Shown here: positions 26,476 to 35,811 of the stretch, one piece after another | Position numbering within the stretch: position 1 is the first letter of the stretch | Layout of the letters: each line of letters opens with the position of its first letter | Assembly (NCBI GenBank): GCA_965215945.1 | Contig: CBDCFC010000051.1 | Span: forward strand, 103,528 to 167,527 | Direction: 5' to 3' | DNA length: 64,000 nt | From: JAHEKD01 sp965215945 | GTDB lineage: Bacteria; Pseudomonadota; Gammaproteobacteria; Arenicellales; JAHEKD01 | The notes under the pieces: generated by a model | Told to the model about the DNA's origin: nothing | Database searches by the model: none | The model's input: the letters and a program-made list of their open reading frames with translations, nothing else | Translations under genes and position numbers: made by a program

Positions 26476-27204
26476 TCAAGGCTTGAATGGTTTTAGGGTG
26501 AGTTTGGTTTGATGGGTGTCGATTGCTTTTTTGTCGTCTATATCCAAACCCCGGAAATAAGATTTTTGCCATTTCATGTCCCTGGCCTTGCTGTTTTCAA
26601 TGCCAAGATCATGGTTAAATTGACTTCGGCTTTCACTCCATTTTTTATAAGCTGAATTTAACTCCTGATTATCGGCCAAGTTACGAAACTCAGGTTGAAA
26701 GTTTTCCACTGTTCCGCGCTTGATTGGAAACATAAAACAAAACGGTTCATCCTGTTCGAAAGAAACCGCATAGTTTTTTTGAGTGAATTTCCAATTCATG
26801 GTAAACGTGTAAGGTGCCCAATCAGTTTCTATGATCCCTGTAAGCGGGAAAATACCGTTCTTAAGCCTATTTGGTGAACCGGATACCCATAAATTATAGT
26901 TTTCTTCTGTGCGGATCAGTCCATGAATTGAAAACGTTAATATGCCTTCACCAAAATGACTCAGGGGTAAAAGATGAGCTTCGCCGTCACTTTCTATACG
27001 AATGGACTCCTTTTGCGCACCGCCATCCCAGGTTGCAGTGAAAGCACAGGGACAAAGAATCTCCCAGCCGTGTGCATTGGCGATATTCAGCGGAAGGCAA
27101 CGGTACGCAAATTTTTGTTGGGAATTTTCCATCCAGTCGCGCTCAACCGGAGCCGGTCTAATTTTCTGGATGAATTCGGAAGTTCGATAAAATTCTAATT
27201 TCAT
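26476..27204 (-). CDS. DUF6065 family protein
   Basis: A 242-aa cytosolic protein without membrane segments. Segments VERDWMENS, KFAYRCLPLNIANAHGWEILCP and FGEGILTFSIHGLIRT match the DUF6065 family, which is found scattered in proteobacteria and has no known role. Cysteines in RCLP and LCPCAF are notable. It is transcribed alone. A hairpin GATGGT-CTTT-ACCATC followed by GTCGGGTTTTT (26439-26454, minus strand) may end the transcript. Confidence 0.75.
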   Translation of the reverse strand: MKLEFYRTSEFIQKIRPAPVERDWMENSQQKFAYRCLPLNIANAHGWEILCPCAFTATWDGGAQKESIRIESDGEAHLLPLSHFGEGILTFSIHGLIRTEENYNLWVSGSPNRLKNGIFPLTGIIETDWAPYTFTMNWKFTQKNYAVSFEQDEPFCFMFPIKRGTVENFQPEFRNLADNQELNSAYKKWSESRSQFNHDLGIENSKARDMKWQKSYFRGLDIDDKKAIDTHQTKLTLKPFKP

Positions 27205-27321
27205 AGTTATTGGCCAAGTCGTGTTACCAGCTTAAGGTATTTTGCTTGATCAGCATGTCCTTAAGATTTTGTTTACTATTTCGTCGATGATATTGTGTAT
27301 TCGATAGTTAACGAGCAATAA

Positions 27322-27346
27322 AAAAGGCGTGCAGTGCACGCCTTTT
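27322..27346 (-). terminator. Rho-independent terminator after fadL-like gene
   Basis: A near-perfect 12-bp palindrome AAAAGGCGTGCA / TGCACGCCTTTT with a one-base centre, followed on the minus strand by TTTATTG. It lies 19 bases beyond the porin stop codon and could also act on plus-strand transcripts. Confidence 0.85.
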
Positions 27347-27364
27347 CTAATAGTCAAACGATGT

Positions 27365-28630
27365 TTAGAATTTCCACTGTAATTGAAGGCCGAATATATC
27401 TGCGCCGCCTTCGTACTCACCAACCAATGAACTTCCTATAATAGCCGGTGCAGTAGGGGGTGCAGCGACAATGGTTGTTTCACTGATAGGAGCATCGTCT
27501 CCGCTAATATGCGCATAGCCAAAGTCAATAGTCATACTCGCATTGGGTGAATAACTGGCTCCTAATGTAAACCAGTCGCGATCAGAGTCCGGAATACGAA
27601 CAGTACGATCTTCATCTGGAACTGGTGATTCATCATGAGCATAACCAGCTCGTAAAGTCCATTGGTTATTCAGATGGTAGTTGGCACCTAGACTGATTGT
27701 CCATGTATCTTCCCAATTTTCAGGTGTAACCTGATCCGGTAAGCCATTATCGAATTTGATACGCAACTCATCAAAGCGGCTCCAGTTCGTCCAACGACCA
27801 GAAAGCATTAAATCAAACTGACTATTCAGCGAGTGAAAAGCGCTTAAGTAAATCGTTTCAGGAAGGCTGACCTCAGCTTCGGCGCCTGCTGAAAGTAGAG
27901 TTGCGCCAGTTGGAGCTGTCACATTTAAATCGCCATCCACTTTTTGAGTGACTTTTGAACGAAAGCCGATGCCAAAGCGTGTTGACGTACTAGGCGCGTA
28001 CATGGCGCCAAGATTAAAGCCCCAATCCCAGTTATCACCATCAACCTTATTGGTTCCATCCGGAACCCCAACACCTAAAAAGCGTGCTGAAGTTAATTCT
28101 GCATCCGCATATTGAAGACTGATGCCTGCACCTAAAGATAATTCAGGAGTAACCTGATAGGCTAAAGCAGGATTAATATCGATTGTTTTGAGCTCTGATC
28201 TTAAGCCTTGGTAACGACCCGCCCAATTATCATCATAATCAGTTGCCAGACCAAAGGGTGCTGTGATGGCTATACCATATTTAAGATCGCCGGATTCCGG
28301 GAAAACATAATATACATTTGGTACAACACCGGTTTCACCGCCGTCATCGCCCGGACCGCCAAAAGGCACAGCCTGACCGGTAAAATCTGATTCACTATCA
28401 ATTACGGATACGCCCAATTGGAATTGCCGGCCTTCTGCCAGGAACATACCTGCAGGGTTATAAAACATGTCTGAAACATCGTCACCGGCGACACCTGCAC
28501 CGGCAAAAGCGCGGCCAAGACCTGAAACGGTGGCTTCACTAATTTGAAAGCCAGAGGAATAAACTTGACTTGATGCAACCACGAGTCCGGATGCAAAAAG
28601 TACGTTTCTTAGCGTGTTAGTTTTGTTCAT
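27365..28630 (-). CDS. FadL/TodX family outer-membrane transporter
   Basis: An outer-membrane channel for long-chain fatty acids or other hydrophobic compounds. I choose ATG at 28630 because GGAGAAGGA lies directly upstream; the ATG at 28645 would place this ribosome site inside the gene. 421 aa. Marks: signal peptide ending near YSS, the mature start GFQISEATVSGLGRAFAG, NPAGMF, the repeated amphipathic strands, and C-terminal LQLQWKF with final Phe. A well-placed terminator follows. Preferred substrate is not readable. Confidence 0.92.
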   Translation of the reverse strand: MNKTNTLRNVLFASGLVVASSQVYSSGFQISEATVSGLGRAFAGAGVAGDDVSDMFYNPAGMFLAEGRQFQLGVSVIDSESDFTGQAVPFGGPGDDGGETGVVPNVYYVFPESGDLKYGIAITAPFGLATDYDDNWAGRYQGLRSELKTIDINPALAYQVTPELSLGAGISLQYADAELTSARFLGVGVPDGTNKVDGDNWDWGFNLGAMYAPSTSTRFGIGFRSKVTQKVDGDLNVTAPTGATLLSAGAEAEVSLPETIYLSAFHSLNSQFDLMLSGRWTNWSRFDELRIKFDNGLPDQVTPENWEDTWTISLGANYHLNNQWTLRAGYAHDESPVPDEDRTVRIPDSDRDWFTLGASYSPNASMTIDFGYAHISGDDAPISETTIVAAPPTAPAIIGSSLVGEYEGGADIFGLQLQWKF

Positions 28631-28783
28631 GGTTTCCTTCTCCATGTCATTAAAAGGGAATTTTTTACAAAGTACGAAACTATTGTAAGCTTTTTTGTGT
28701 CAGATTAAAAACTAAAGATGCTAAACATATCAGACATAGCTTATTGATGAATAGTTCAATTCAGGGCGAATAAGGGTAAAAAT

Positions 28784-28948
28784 ATGGAAAACTGGCGAAT
28801 TTATCAGGATGCACACGGCGAATGGCGTTGGTGGAAGCTGGATGCCGATGGAAATATTATTCAGGCTTGTGAATTGGGCTTTGACACAAGACAAGAGTGT
28901 GAAAATAATGCGGTGATCCACGGTTATGTTATTAGTCCAAAGGATTAA
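28784..28948 (+). CDS. Small YegP/DUF1508-like protein
   Basis: A 54-aa frame with a good ribosome site (AAGGGT, 6 bases before ATG). The sequence WRIYQDAHGEWRWWKLDADGN followed by a helix and a conserved-looking GFDTRQECENNAVIHGY resembles one YegP/DUF1508 repeat (W-x-x-Y-x-D, W-R-W, then a helix). Its last 17 bases overlap the end of the convergent dehydrogenase gene. The function is unknown. Confidence 0.65.
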   Translation: MENWRIYQDAHGEWRWWKLDADGNIIQACELGFDTRQECENNAVIHGYVISPKD

Positions 28949-30050
28949 GACGCAGCAGCTTACCATTACCCGAGTCGGTTAAAAGGTAAATCAATCCATC
29001 CGGACCCTGGTGGACATCGCGAATCCGGCCAAATTTATTTTCCAATAGACGTTCCTCATGGATGACTTGATTGTTTTCTATTTCCAACCGGACTAAGGTT
29101 GAATATTTCAAAGAACCGATAAAAAAATTGTTTTTCCAGACAGGAAATTTATCTGATTCATAAAAAGCCATGCCTGATGGAGCAATCGAGGGTACCCAGT
29201 AATAGATAGGTTGTTCCATTCCTTCTTTTTCAGTGCCTTCGCCGATTTTTGTGCCTGTTCCATAGTTGGCACCGTAAGTGATGATAGGCCAACCATAGTT
29301 TTTTCCTTTTGAAGCAATGTTTAATTCATCACCGCCTTGTGGACCATGCTCATGTGTCCACAGGCTATCGTCGCTTTGGCGCAAACTCATCCCCTGAACA
29401 TTACGATGCCCGTAAGAATAGATTTCTGGCAGCACGTCGCTCTGTTCGACAAATGGATTATCCGCTGGGACTGTTCCATCATCATGCAAGCGGATTAGGC
29501 TACCAATATGTGAATCTAATTCTTGTGCTAAAGAGCGATCACCTCGATCGCCAAGCGAAATAAACAAGTAACCAGCTTTGTCGATTGCAAGACGTGAACC
29601 AAAATGCCTGCTTCCTCTAACTTTAGGCATTGCCACAAAAAGAGTTTCTATATCTGATAAGCCCTGTTTATTCAATTTGGCTCTTAGAACTTCAGTGTTG
29701 TAACGACGGTTTTCACCTTTTACATAACTTAGATAAATCCATTGATTATTTTTAAAATCCGGATGAACCAGCACATCGAGAAGCCCGCCTTGGCCGTGCT
29801 CATTAATGTTAGGTAAACCCTTTATCTCATGAATTTCACTATCGCCTAAATCTGCTACTAGTAATTGTCCTGAGCGTTCGGTAATTAATAGTCGTCCGTC
29901 AGGAAGAAAATCCATGCCCCAGGGGTGATCGAGTCTAGAAAATAAGGTTTCAACTTGAAAGTTGTGCTTTTCAGATTCAAATTGTTGGCCGTTAACATTG
30001 AATACAAAAATCAGATTTACAACAATAGCAAGAAGTGTCTTAAAGAACAT
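28932..30050 (-). CDS. PQQ-dependent sugar dehydrogenase family (aldose/sorbosone type)
   Basis: A 372-aa soluble periplasmic six-bladed beta-propeller protein. It has a signal peptide (about 1-21) and the family marks LDHPWGMDFLPDGRLLITER, QGGLLDVLVHPDF, GSRLAIDKAGYLFISLGDRG, YSYGHRNVQGM and EHGPQGGDELN. Relatives oxidise aldose sugars with PQQ, but several family members have no proven substrate. Its start overlaps the end of the MetA-type gene by 11 bases, so both are on one transcript. Confidence 0.88.
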   Translation of the reverse strand: MFFKTLLAIVVNLIFVFNVNGQQFESEKHNFQVETLFSRLDHPWGMDFLPDGRLLITERSGQLLVADLGDSEIHEIKGLPNINEHGQGGLLDVLVHPDFKNNQWIYLSYVKGENRRYNTEVLRAKLNKQGLSDIETLFVAMPKVRGSRHFGSRLAIDKAGYLFISLGDRGDRSLAQELDSHIGSLIRLHDDGTVPADNPFVEQSDVLPEIYSYGHRNVQGMSLRQSDDSLWTHEHGPQGGDELNIASKGKNYGWPIITYGANYGTGTKIGEGTEKEGMEQPIYYWVPSIAPSGMAFYESDKFPVWKNNFFIGSLKYSTLVRLEIENNQVIHEERLLENKFGRIRDVHQGPDGLIYLLTDSGNGKLLRLNPLD

Positions 30051-31116
30051 TTTTTAAGCCAAGCGGGTCATCAGGGTTAACGCCATCCATAAACAGTTTT
30101 TTCCTATCGATGTTGGTGAGTTGATAAACTAAGCCGAGCCAATTATTAAAAACGGCTTTGCCGGTATCCCACCAGGTATTGTCAATAAAAGTTTCAAGTT
30201 CAGTTTCAGGAAAAGCGGGCAACGCATCTGCCTTGGATTTTGCTGTTTCGACTTGTTGTTGGTAGTGACTTAATAATCCATTGGCTTCGGCAGAGAAATA
30301 ATTTTCCGGCTTGGGTGGATAATCGTCTCTTTCATCATTAAAAAACCGCATCACTTCACGTTTATATTCTTTTAACAAACTGTTGATGTTGTATTCTGGG
30401 TGGCCTTGGAAATAAACTTCACGAAATAAATCCTCACTGACTGCCAAATGTACGCCTGAAACAGTTCCACCAATCAGCACTTTTAAACCTGCATTGTTTA
30501 ATTGTTGTTTAGTAATCTCATTAAAACGCGAATGAGGCACATCAAAACGCGTATTTATGTTGCTGACGAGAGGATGTGAAGGTTCCAAAATGTGATGAGA
30601 GTAAACGCCCCAAAGTTTATAGCCGAGTGGTTGCCGTTCAATGCTATAAAATTGTTTAAAGGCAGCGTGTGAAGCCAGGCAGGAACACAAAATTGAGGTT
30701 ACATTTTCTTTGGCCCATTCAAATACTTCGATAACGCCAGGCCAATAAGTTTCTTCCGTTAATTCTGCTTTACTAGGGTTGGCACCACTGATAATCAACG
30801 CATCCAGCCCCTGAGTTTTTATTTGTTCAAAGTCTTCATAATATTGATCAATATGTGCCTGTGCTGTTTCGCCGCGCTCTACACCCCTGATTGAAAATGG
30901 ATGTATGTAGAATTGGGCGATTTGATTGCAAGAGGTAATCATGCGCATGAATTGGCGCTCTGTTGCCCGAAGTGCTGCATCAGGCATCATGTTTAACAGG
31001 CCTATATGTAACTCTCGAATATCCTGATGGATAGCGTGATCCGAGCCCAGAATTTCAAAACCATCTTCCTTAAGTTTTTCAAAAGTAGGCAGGGCATTAT
31101 GAGCGACAAGAGGCAT
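30040..31116 (-). CDS. Homoserine O-acyltransferase, MetA family
   Basis: A class I glutamine-amidotransferase-like acyltransferase that activates homoserine for methionine synthesis, 358 aa. The likely catalytic residues are C146 (CSCLASH), H239 and E241 (QGHPEYN). LLNMMPDAALRATERQF and GANPSKAELTEETYW are typical MetA segments. Whether it uses succinyl-CoA or acetyl-CoA cannot be decided from these motifs. It lies just upstream of the PQQ-type dehydrogenase and 2 bases downstream of a P-loop ATPase gene. Confidence 0.88.
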   Translation of the reverse strand: MPLVAHNALPTFEKLKEDGFEILGSDHAIHQDIRELHIGLLNMMPDAALRATERQFMRMITSCNQIAQFYIHPFSIRGVERGETAQAHIDQYYEDFEQIKTQGLDALIISGANPSKAELTEETYWPGVIEVFEWAKENVTSILCSCLASHAAFKQFYSIERQPLGYKLWGVYSHHILEPSHPLVSNINTRFDVPHSRFNEITKQQLNNAGLKVLIGGTVSGVHLAVSEDLFREVYFQGHPEYNINSLLKEYKREVMRFFNDERDDYPPKPENYFSAEANGLLSHYQQQVETAKSKADALPAFPETELETFIDNTWWDTGKAVFNNWLGLVYQLTNIDRKKLFMDGVNPDDPLGLKNVL

Positions 31117-31118
31117 AA

Positions 31119-31964
31119 CTATTGTGTTTGGTTGATAGTGTCAGCTAATAAATTAATCACGTCATCTTCGCTACTAACTTCGTTAATGGCATGGGCGTTA
31201 AGCGTATAACCGTAATTATCGGCAATAGCTTTGTAGAGTGGTTTTCGATGCTGAATGCTTTTTGGAAATATCCATTGCACAAACTGATTCGGATCGATCT
31301 GATCTACCCTACTAAAATTGTTTTCACGCAAATAATCTTCTAAATGTTTATCGAGAAAATGATTCTGATAATAAATCGGTTTGGGATCAGCAAGCGCACG
31401 TTCAATTAAAGTCTGTTCCAGGCCATCATCAGCTTCAATATAGAATATAACTGTGTGCTTTGCTAAGTGCTGGATTACGTTTTCATCATTTAACTCACAT
31501 ACGCTGCCACTGGCATCATTTATAAAATGTGGATAACCATAAATCGCGTTGGCTTTCTCAATAAACCGGCTGACATCATACATGGCGGAGATTTCAGCAT
31601 CCCGGTGCAAGTTCTGACGATATTTGAACTCATCTAACGGTAGGCCATCAAGTTCTGGATTGCCTAGCTTACTAATGAACGTTGATATTATTGCCAGGTT
31701 ATTAAATGAAATATTATTACCGATATAGATTGAATCATTCATTAATAACTCACGCAAAAACGCAACCGACATGGCCTTCTTTTTGAGGTTATCAACAATC
31801 GGTTCGGACAAATAACGTGAGCCAATACGGTAATCAGCCGAATAATGAAACCAATGGCTTCGGGGTAATTTATGGGCGAGGGTGGTTTTGCCCACACCGG
31901 ACATGCCCATCAGGGTTATTGCCTTGCGTTCACTATCAAGGAATTGTTGTGCAGATAATCGCAT
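31119..31964 (-). CDS. P-loop ATPase of unknown function
   Basis: A 281-aa protein whose Walker A is GMSGVGKTT (20-28). A DASGSVCEL stretch and IFYIEADDG suggest a kinase-like P-loop fold acting on a small molecule or nucleoside. The protein is soluble. It is the first gene of a three-gene minus-strand operon with the MetA-type gene (2-base gap) and the PQQ-type dehydrogenase, so a link to methionine metabolism is possible. I do not recognise a named family. Confidence 0.7.
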   Translation of the reverse strand: MRLSAQQFLDSERKAITLMGMSGVGKTTLAHKLPRSHWFHYSADYRIGSRYLSEPIVDNLKKKAMSVAFLRELLMNDSIYIGNNISFNNLAIISTFISKLGNPELDGLPLDEFKYRQNLHRDAEISAMYDVSRFIEKANAIYGYPHFINDASGSVCELNDENVIQHLAKHTVIFYIEADDGLEQTLIERALADPKPIYYQNHFLDKHLEDYLRENNFSRVDQIDPNQFVQWIFPKSIQHRKPLYKAIADNYGYTLNAHAINEVSSEDDVINLLADTINQTQ

Positions 31965-32051
31965 GATTACATCGTCAAGTTATTGAGGTTATCTTAGCGC
32001 AATGATTCTATAATATTGTAAATATTTAATTTCGACTATTAATCGTTTTTT

Positions 32052-33008
32052 ATGGCAACTGATATAAAACGTCATAACTTGATCAATCTGCTTCAGTCGG
32101 TGTTATTGATCGTGGGCATGGCGGTTATCCTCGGCACAATTGGCTGGATGTTTTTTGGCTTTACCGGGTTGGTGTTTACATTAGCCGTGGGATTGGTGTT
32201 TATGTTGAGTTCATCCAGGGTAACGCCGAAAATGCTGACTAAGCTTTATGGTGCAAAACCTGTGGCACCGGAACAAGCCCCTGACTTGTACCGGATTCTG
32301 AATGAGCTATCCAAACGCGCTGAATTGCCAACGGTACCGAAGTTATTTTATTTGCCGAGTAAAATCATGAATGCATTTGCGACTGGACGTAAAGACAGTT
32401 CGTATGTGGTGATCTCAGATGGTTTACTACGTGCTTTAACTCCTCGAGAATTAACCGGCGTAATGGCCCATGAAGTCGCACATATCCGCAATAATGATAT
32501 GTGGGTGATGGGGGTTGCTGATTTATTTTCTCGTCTGACCAGCTTTATTTCCACTGCAGGTCAATTCATGTTGATCTTCGGTTTGGGATTGTTCATGTTT
32601 GGCGAAAAAAACATACCGTTTTTAGGTTTGTTATTATTAATTGTTGCACCTATTTTGAGCTCCCTGTTGCAGTTGGGCTTGTCCCGCACACGTGAATATG
32701 ATGCTGATTTAGGTGCGTTTGAGCTTACTAATGACGCCAGAGGATTGGCATCTGCCTTGAATAAATTAGAAAAATATCACGGCGGGTTGATGGAGAAAAT
32801 TATGCTACCGGGGCGCAAACAACAGCAACCATCGTTGCTTCGTACCCATCCACAGACCGAAAATCGCATAGAAAGGTTATTGGCCCTGGAAGGGGAGGGG
32901 AGGGCTTCGGGGCCAAATTTAATAGTTCAAAGACTGGAAAAACCAGCTCAAATCTTTCCGACAAGACTCTATCATCCGGTCAAAACCTTACCCAGATGGC
33001 GTTTTTAG
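32052..33008 (+). CDS. M48 family zinc metalloprotease (HtpX-like)
   Basis: A 318-aa membrane metalloprotease. The first about 60 residues contain two hydrophobic helices, the zinc site is HEVAH (in VMAHEVAHIRN), two more helices follow, and the third ligand is in SRTREYDAD. This layout matches HtpX, which degrades misfolded membrane proteins. The C-terminal tail after LRTHPQTENRIERLLAL is longer than in HtpX of E. coli. Transcribed divergently from the P-loop ATPase gene. Confidence 0.88.
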   Translation: MATDIKRHNLINLLQSVLLIVGMAVILGTIGWMFFGFTGLVFTLAVGLVFMLSSSRVTPKMLTKLYGAKPVAPEQAPDLYRILNELSKRAELPTVPKLFYLPSKIMNAFATGRKDSSYVVISDGLLRALTPRELTGVMAHEVAHIRNNDMWVMGVADLFSRLTSFISTAGQFMLIFGLGLFMFGEKNIPFLGLLLLIVAPILSSLLQLGLSRTREYDADLGAFELTNDARGLASALNKLEKYHGGLMEKIMLPGRKQQQPSLLRTHPQTENRIERLLALEGEGRASGPNLIVQRLEKPAQIFPTRLYHPVKTLPRWRF

Positions 33009-33122
33009 CGGTTTGTGGTATTGAGTTTATATAACATGAAAACCTAAAATCAATGACTTGAAATATATATTTAAATGAATTTATAATATATCTATTCTAA
33101 CTAATTGTAACGGATAGATTTT

Positions 33123-33599
33123 ATGAAGAAGGTTTTTATAGCCTTAGTCGCTATCATTCTTGCCGGCTGTGATAGTGGGGGTAGTAGTTCAGGATCAAGT
33201 GCAAATGTCACAGACAGCAATACCACCTCACCTCAAAATATTGGTGCCCAATATGCTGGCACATACCGAGGTACTATCGAAGGCACTTATACGGCCGACG
33301 CTCTTGGGTTAACTGATTCAGACTCTACACCAATCACAATCATTATCGATTCTAATGGCAATGTTAGTGTTAGGGCAGAAGGTAGAACTTACAATGGTAG
33401 CTTGGATACTGACAGAGTCACGGCAGTCGTTAACATCAATGAAACCTATGATGATATAACTTGCACCGGAACAGTTAATATCAACGCACAAATATCCGGC
33501 AATACAATCAGCGGTACCGCAAACGGTACGGGTGAATGTAGCCAGGGTTCTGTTACCACACCAGTGCGTGTTGCAGGAGTGCTTAACGCAACCAAATAA
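33123..33599 (+). CDS. Small secreted lipoprotein, hypothetical
   Basis: A 158-aa protein with a lipoprotein signal: KKVFIALVAIILAGC with Cys16 as the lipidation site. A Gly/Ser-rich spacer (about 19-45) precedes a beta-rich domain with the segments AGTYRGTIEGTY, NGNVSVRAEGR and GNTISGTANGTGEC. Two further Cys in the mature part may pair. I do not recognise the family. It has its own terminator. Confidence 0.75.
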   Translation: MKKVFIALVAIILAGCDSGGSSSGSSANVTDSNTTSPQNIGAQYAGTYRGTIEGTYTADALGLTDSDSTPITIIIDSNGNVSVRAEGRTYNGSLDTDRVTAVVNINETYDDITCTGTVNINAQISGNTISGTANGTGECSQGSVTTPVRVAGVLNATK

Positions 33600-33622
33600 G
33601 AAAAGCTTTCCTCCGTTAAAAG

Positions 33623-33655
33623 CAGGCATTCGGCAAGTCCGGTGCCTGTTTTTTT
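33623..33655 (+). terminator. Rho-independent terminator after lipoprotein gene
   Basis: A CAGGCA / TGCCTG stem with an inner CGG/CCG pairing, followed directly by seven T residues. It lies 24 bases beyond the lipoprotein stop and separates this gene from the SUF promoter. Confidence 0.85.
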
Positions 33656-33728
33656 ATGTGCAGTCAAGCCAATTCCCGGCCAGCCAGTCATATTTGAACA
33701 AAGTCGGCCAATTCGAGTGATAATATTC

Positions 33729-33757
33729 TTGACAGATTTGGTAGGCAATACTATTCT
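33729..33757 (+). promoter_or_regulatory. Sigma70 promoter of the iscR-suf operon
   Basis: A perfect -35 box TTGACA (33729-33734), a 17-base spacer, and a -10 box TATTCT (33752-33757). It sits 45 bases upstream of the iscR start codon, so the leader is short. Confidence 0.7.
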
Positions 33758-33758
33758 T

Positions 33759-33783
33759 ATAACCTAGTAAATTAGTCTGTAAT
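33759..33783 (+). promoter_or_regulatory. Probable IscR type-1 binding site
   Basis: The 25 bases ATA-ACC-TAGT-AAATT-AGTC-TGT-AAT follow the type-1 IscR consensus (ATA-SYY-GACT-RWWWY-AGTC-RRS-TAT) with an exact AGTC and fitting A/T centre, but with mismatches in the left half and the outer right end. It overlaps the expected start of transcription, a natural place for autorepression. Confidence 0.55.
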
Positions 33784-33801
33784 TAATCACCGGAGATATC
33801 A

Positions 33802-34281
33802 ATGCTGTTAACAACACGTGGTCGTTATGCGGTAACGGCTATGGTCGATATTACCGCCCATCAAGAGACCGGCCCCGTATCGCTTAATCAAATCGCGGAT
33901 AATCAAAATATTTCGTTATCCTATCTTGAACAATTATTCGCGCAATTGCGTCAGGCTGACTTAGTTATCGGATTGCGCGGGCCGGGCGGTGGGTATAAAC
34001 TTGCCCACCCTGCCGAATCAATTACCGTTGCTCAAGTTATTCATGCTGTGAATGAAAGTGTGGATGCAACCCAATGCGGTGGGATGAAAAACTGTTCCGG
34101 TGGACAACGTTGCTTAACACATAGCCTTTGGGACAAATTATCGCAGCAGTTGTTTGATTTTCTGGACGATATCAGTCTAGGTGAATTGTCGCAATGGCCG
34201 TCAGTTGTCGAAGTGATGGAACGCCAGAAATTAATGTTAAATGAAACAATAGGCAGCCAGCACGTGGCACTGGAAACATAA
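33802..34281 (+). CDS. iscR: Rrf2-family Fe-S regulator IscR
   Basis: A 159-aa winged-helix regulator. The N-terminus MLLTTRGRYAVTAMVDI is typical, and the cluster-binding cysteines C92, C98 and C104 (CGGMKNCSGGQRC) have the exact IscR spacing, so it should hold a [2Fe-2S] cluster. It probably represses its own operon in its holo form and so matches SUF output to Fe-S demand. SufR is unlikely because of this cysteine spacing. Confidence 0.92.
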   Translation: MLLTTRGRYAVTAMVDITAHQETGPVSLNQIADNQNISLSYLEQLFAQLRQADLVIGLRGPGGGYKLAHPAESITVAQVIHAVNESVDATQCGGMKNCSGGQRCLTHSLWDKLSQQLFDFLDDISLGELSQWPSVVEVMERQKLMLNETIGSQHVALET

Positions 34282-34306
34282 AACCGGATTGAGAGACAAC
34301 TAACTA

Positions 34307-35752
34307 ATGGGATCAACTGCAGAATTAGATGCTCGCTTGGGGCGTGAATACAAAGAAGGTTTCTATACTGAAATAGAAGCAGATACTTTGCCGCCCGGCC
34401 TGAATGAAGATGTGATTCGAAAACTTTCTGCCAAAAAAGACGAACCGGAATTTATGCTCGAATGGAGGTTAGAAGCTTACCGTCAATGGCTAACTATGAG
34501 TGAGCCGGAGTGGGCCCATGTCAGTTACACCAAACCGGATTTTCAGGCAATTAGCTATTATTCTGCACCGAAAACCAATGCTGACGGCCCCAAAAGCTTG
34601 GATGAGGTCGATCCAAAGCTTCTGGAAACCTACGAAAAGCTGGGTATTCCATTGCATGAGCAAATGATGCTGGCGGGTGTAGCGGTTGATGCGGTATTTG
34701 ACAGCGTTTCAGTAGCAACAACCTTTAAAGACACGTTGTCCAAGGCCGGAGTGATTTTTTGCTCGTTTTCTGAGGCAGTTAAGGATCATCCGGAGTTAGT
34801 AAAAAAATACCTTGGTTCAGTCGTACCTCAAGGGGATAACTTTTATGCAGCATTGAACTCTGCTGTGTTCAGTGACGGCTCATTTGTCTATGTGCCAAAA
34901 GGTGTGCGTTGTCCCATGGAACTGTCAACCTATTTCCGAATTAATGCGATGAATACAGGTCAGTTCGAGCGCACTTTGATTGTGGCAGATGAAGGTAGTT
35001 ATGTCAGTTATCTGGAGGGTTGCACAGCGCCCATGCGTGATGAAAACCAATTGCATGCGGCAGTAGTTGAACTGGTTGCCCATAAAGATGCCGAAATCAA
35101 ATATTCCACAGTGCAAAATTGGTATCCGGGCGATGAGCAGGGTCGCGGTGGGATCTATAACTTTGTGACCAAGCGCGGCATCTGTAAAGAGCAAAACGCC
35201 AAGATTTCCTGGACTCAGGTTGAAACGGGGTCAGCAATCACCTGGAAATACCCCAGTGTGATTTTGCAAGGCGATAATTCCATAGGTGAATTTTATTCAG
35301 TGGCACTGACCAATAATTATCAGCAGGCAGATACGGGCACCAAAATGGTCCACCTTGGTAAAGACACTAAGAGCACCATTATTTCCAAAGGCATTTCAGC
35401 AGGACGGGGGCAAAACGCTTACCGTGGCCTGGTTAAAGTCGCCAAAAGTGCAGAAAATGCCCGTAACTATTCACAATGTGATTCCATGTTGATGGGTGAT
35501 CGTTGTGGTGCACACACTTTTCCTTATATCGAAGTTAAAAACCCATCCGCGCAAGTGGAACATGAGGCGACGACCACCAGAATAGGTGAGGATCAATTGT
35601 TCTATTGCCGTCAGCGTGGTTTATCGGAAGAAGACGCAGTTTCGATGATCGTGAATGGTTTTTGCAAAGAAGTATTTAGGGAATTGCCAATGGAATTTGC
35701 CGTTGAAGCCCAGAATCTTTTAGGGATCAGCCTTGAAGGCTCAGTCGGATGA
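34307..35752 (+). CDS. sufB: Fe-S cluster assembly protein SufB
   Basis: A 481-aa scaffold subunit of the SufBCD complex that assembles Fe-S clusters. Seen: FYSEIEAD-like start, FYAALNSAVFSDGSFVYVPKGVRCP (in parts), EGCTAPMRDENQLHAAVVEL, ISKGISAGRGQNAYRGLVKV, and GDRCGAHTFPYIEVKNPSA. The family's cluster-related Cys is present in CDSMLMGDRCGAHTFPY. It starts 25 bases after iscR and is first of the suf structural genes. Confidence 0.96.
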   Translation: MGSTAELDARLGREYKEGFYTEIEADTLPPGLNEDVIRKLSAKKDEPEFMLEWRLEAYRQWLTMSEPEWAHVSYTKPDFQAISYYSAPKTNADGPKSLDEVDPKLLETYEKLGIPLHEQMMLAGVAVDAVFDSVSVATTFKDTLSKAGVIFCSFSEAVKDHPELVKKYLGSVVPQGDNFYAALNSAVFSDGSFVYVPKGVRCPMELSTYFRINAMNTGQFERTLIVADEGSYVSYLEGCTAPMRDENQLHAAVVELVAHKDAEIKYSTVQNWYPGDEQGRGGIYNFVTKRGICKEQNAKISWTQVETGSAITWKYPSVILQGDNSIGEFYSVALTNNYQQADTGTKMVHLGKDTKSTIISKGISAGRGQNAYRGLVKVAKSAENARNYSQCDSMLMGDRCGAHTFPYIEVKNPSAQVEHEATTTRIGEDQLFYCRQRGLSEEDAVSMIVNGFCKEVFRELPMEFAVEAQNLLGISLEGSVG

Positions 35753-35811
35753 CCTTTTTATCAAGGTTATGAGTGATTATTTCTTTGAAAGAATTTAGAT
35801 AGGATTAAAGA

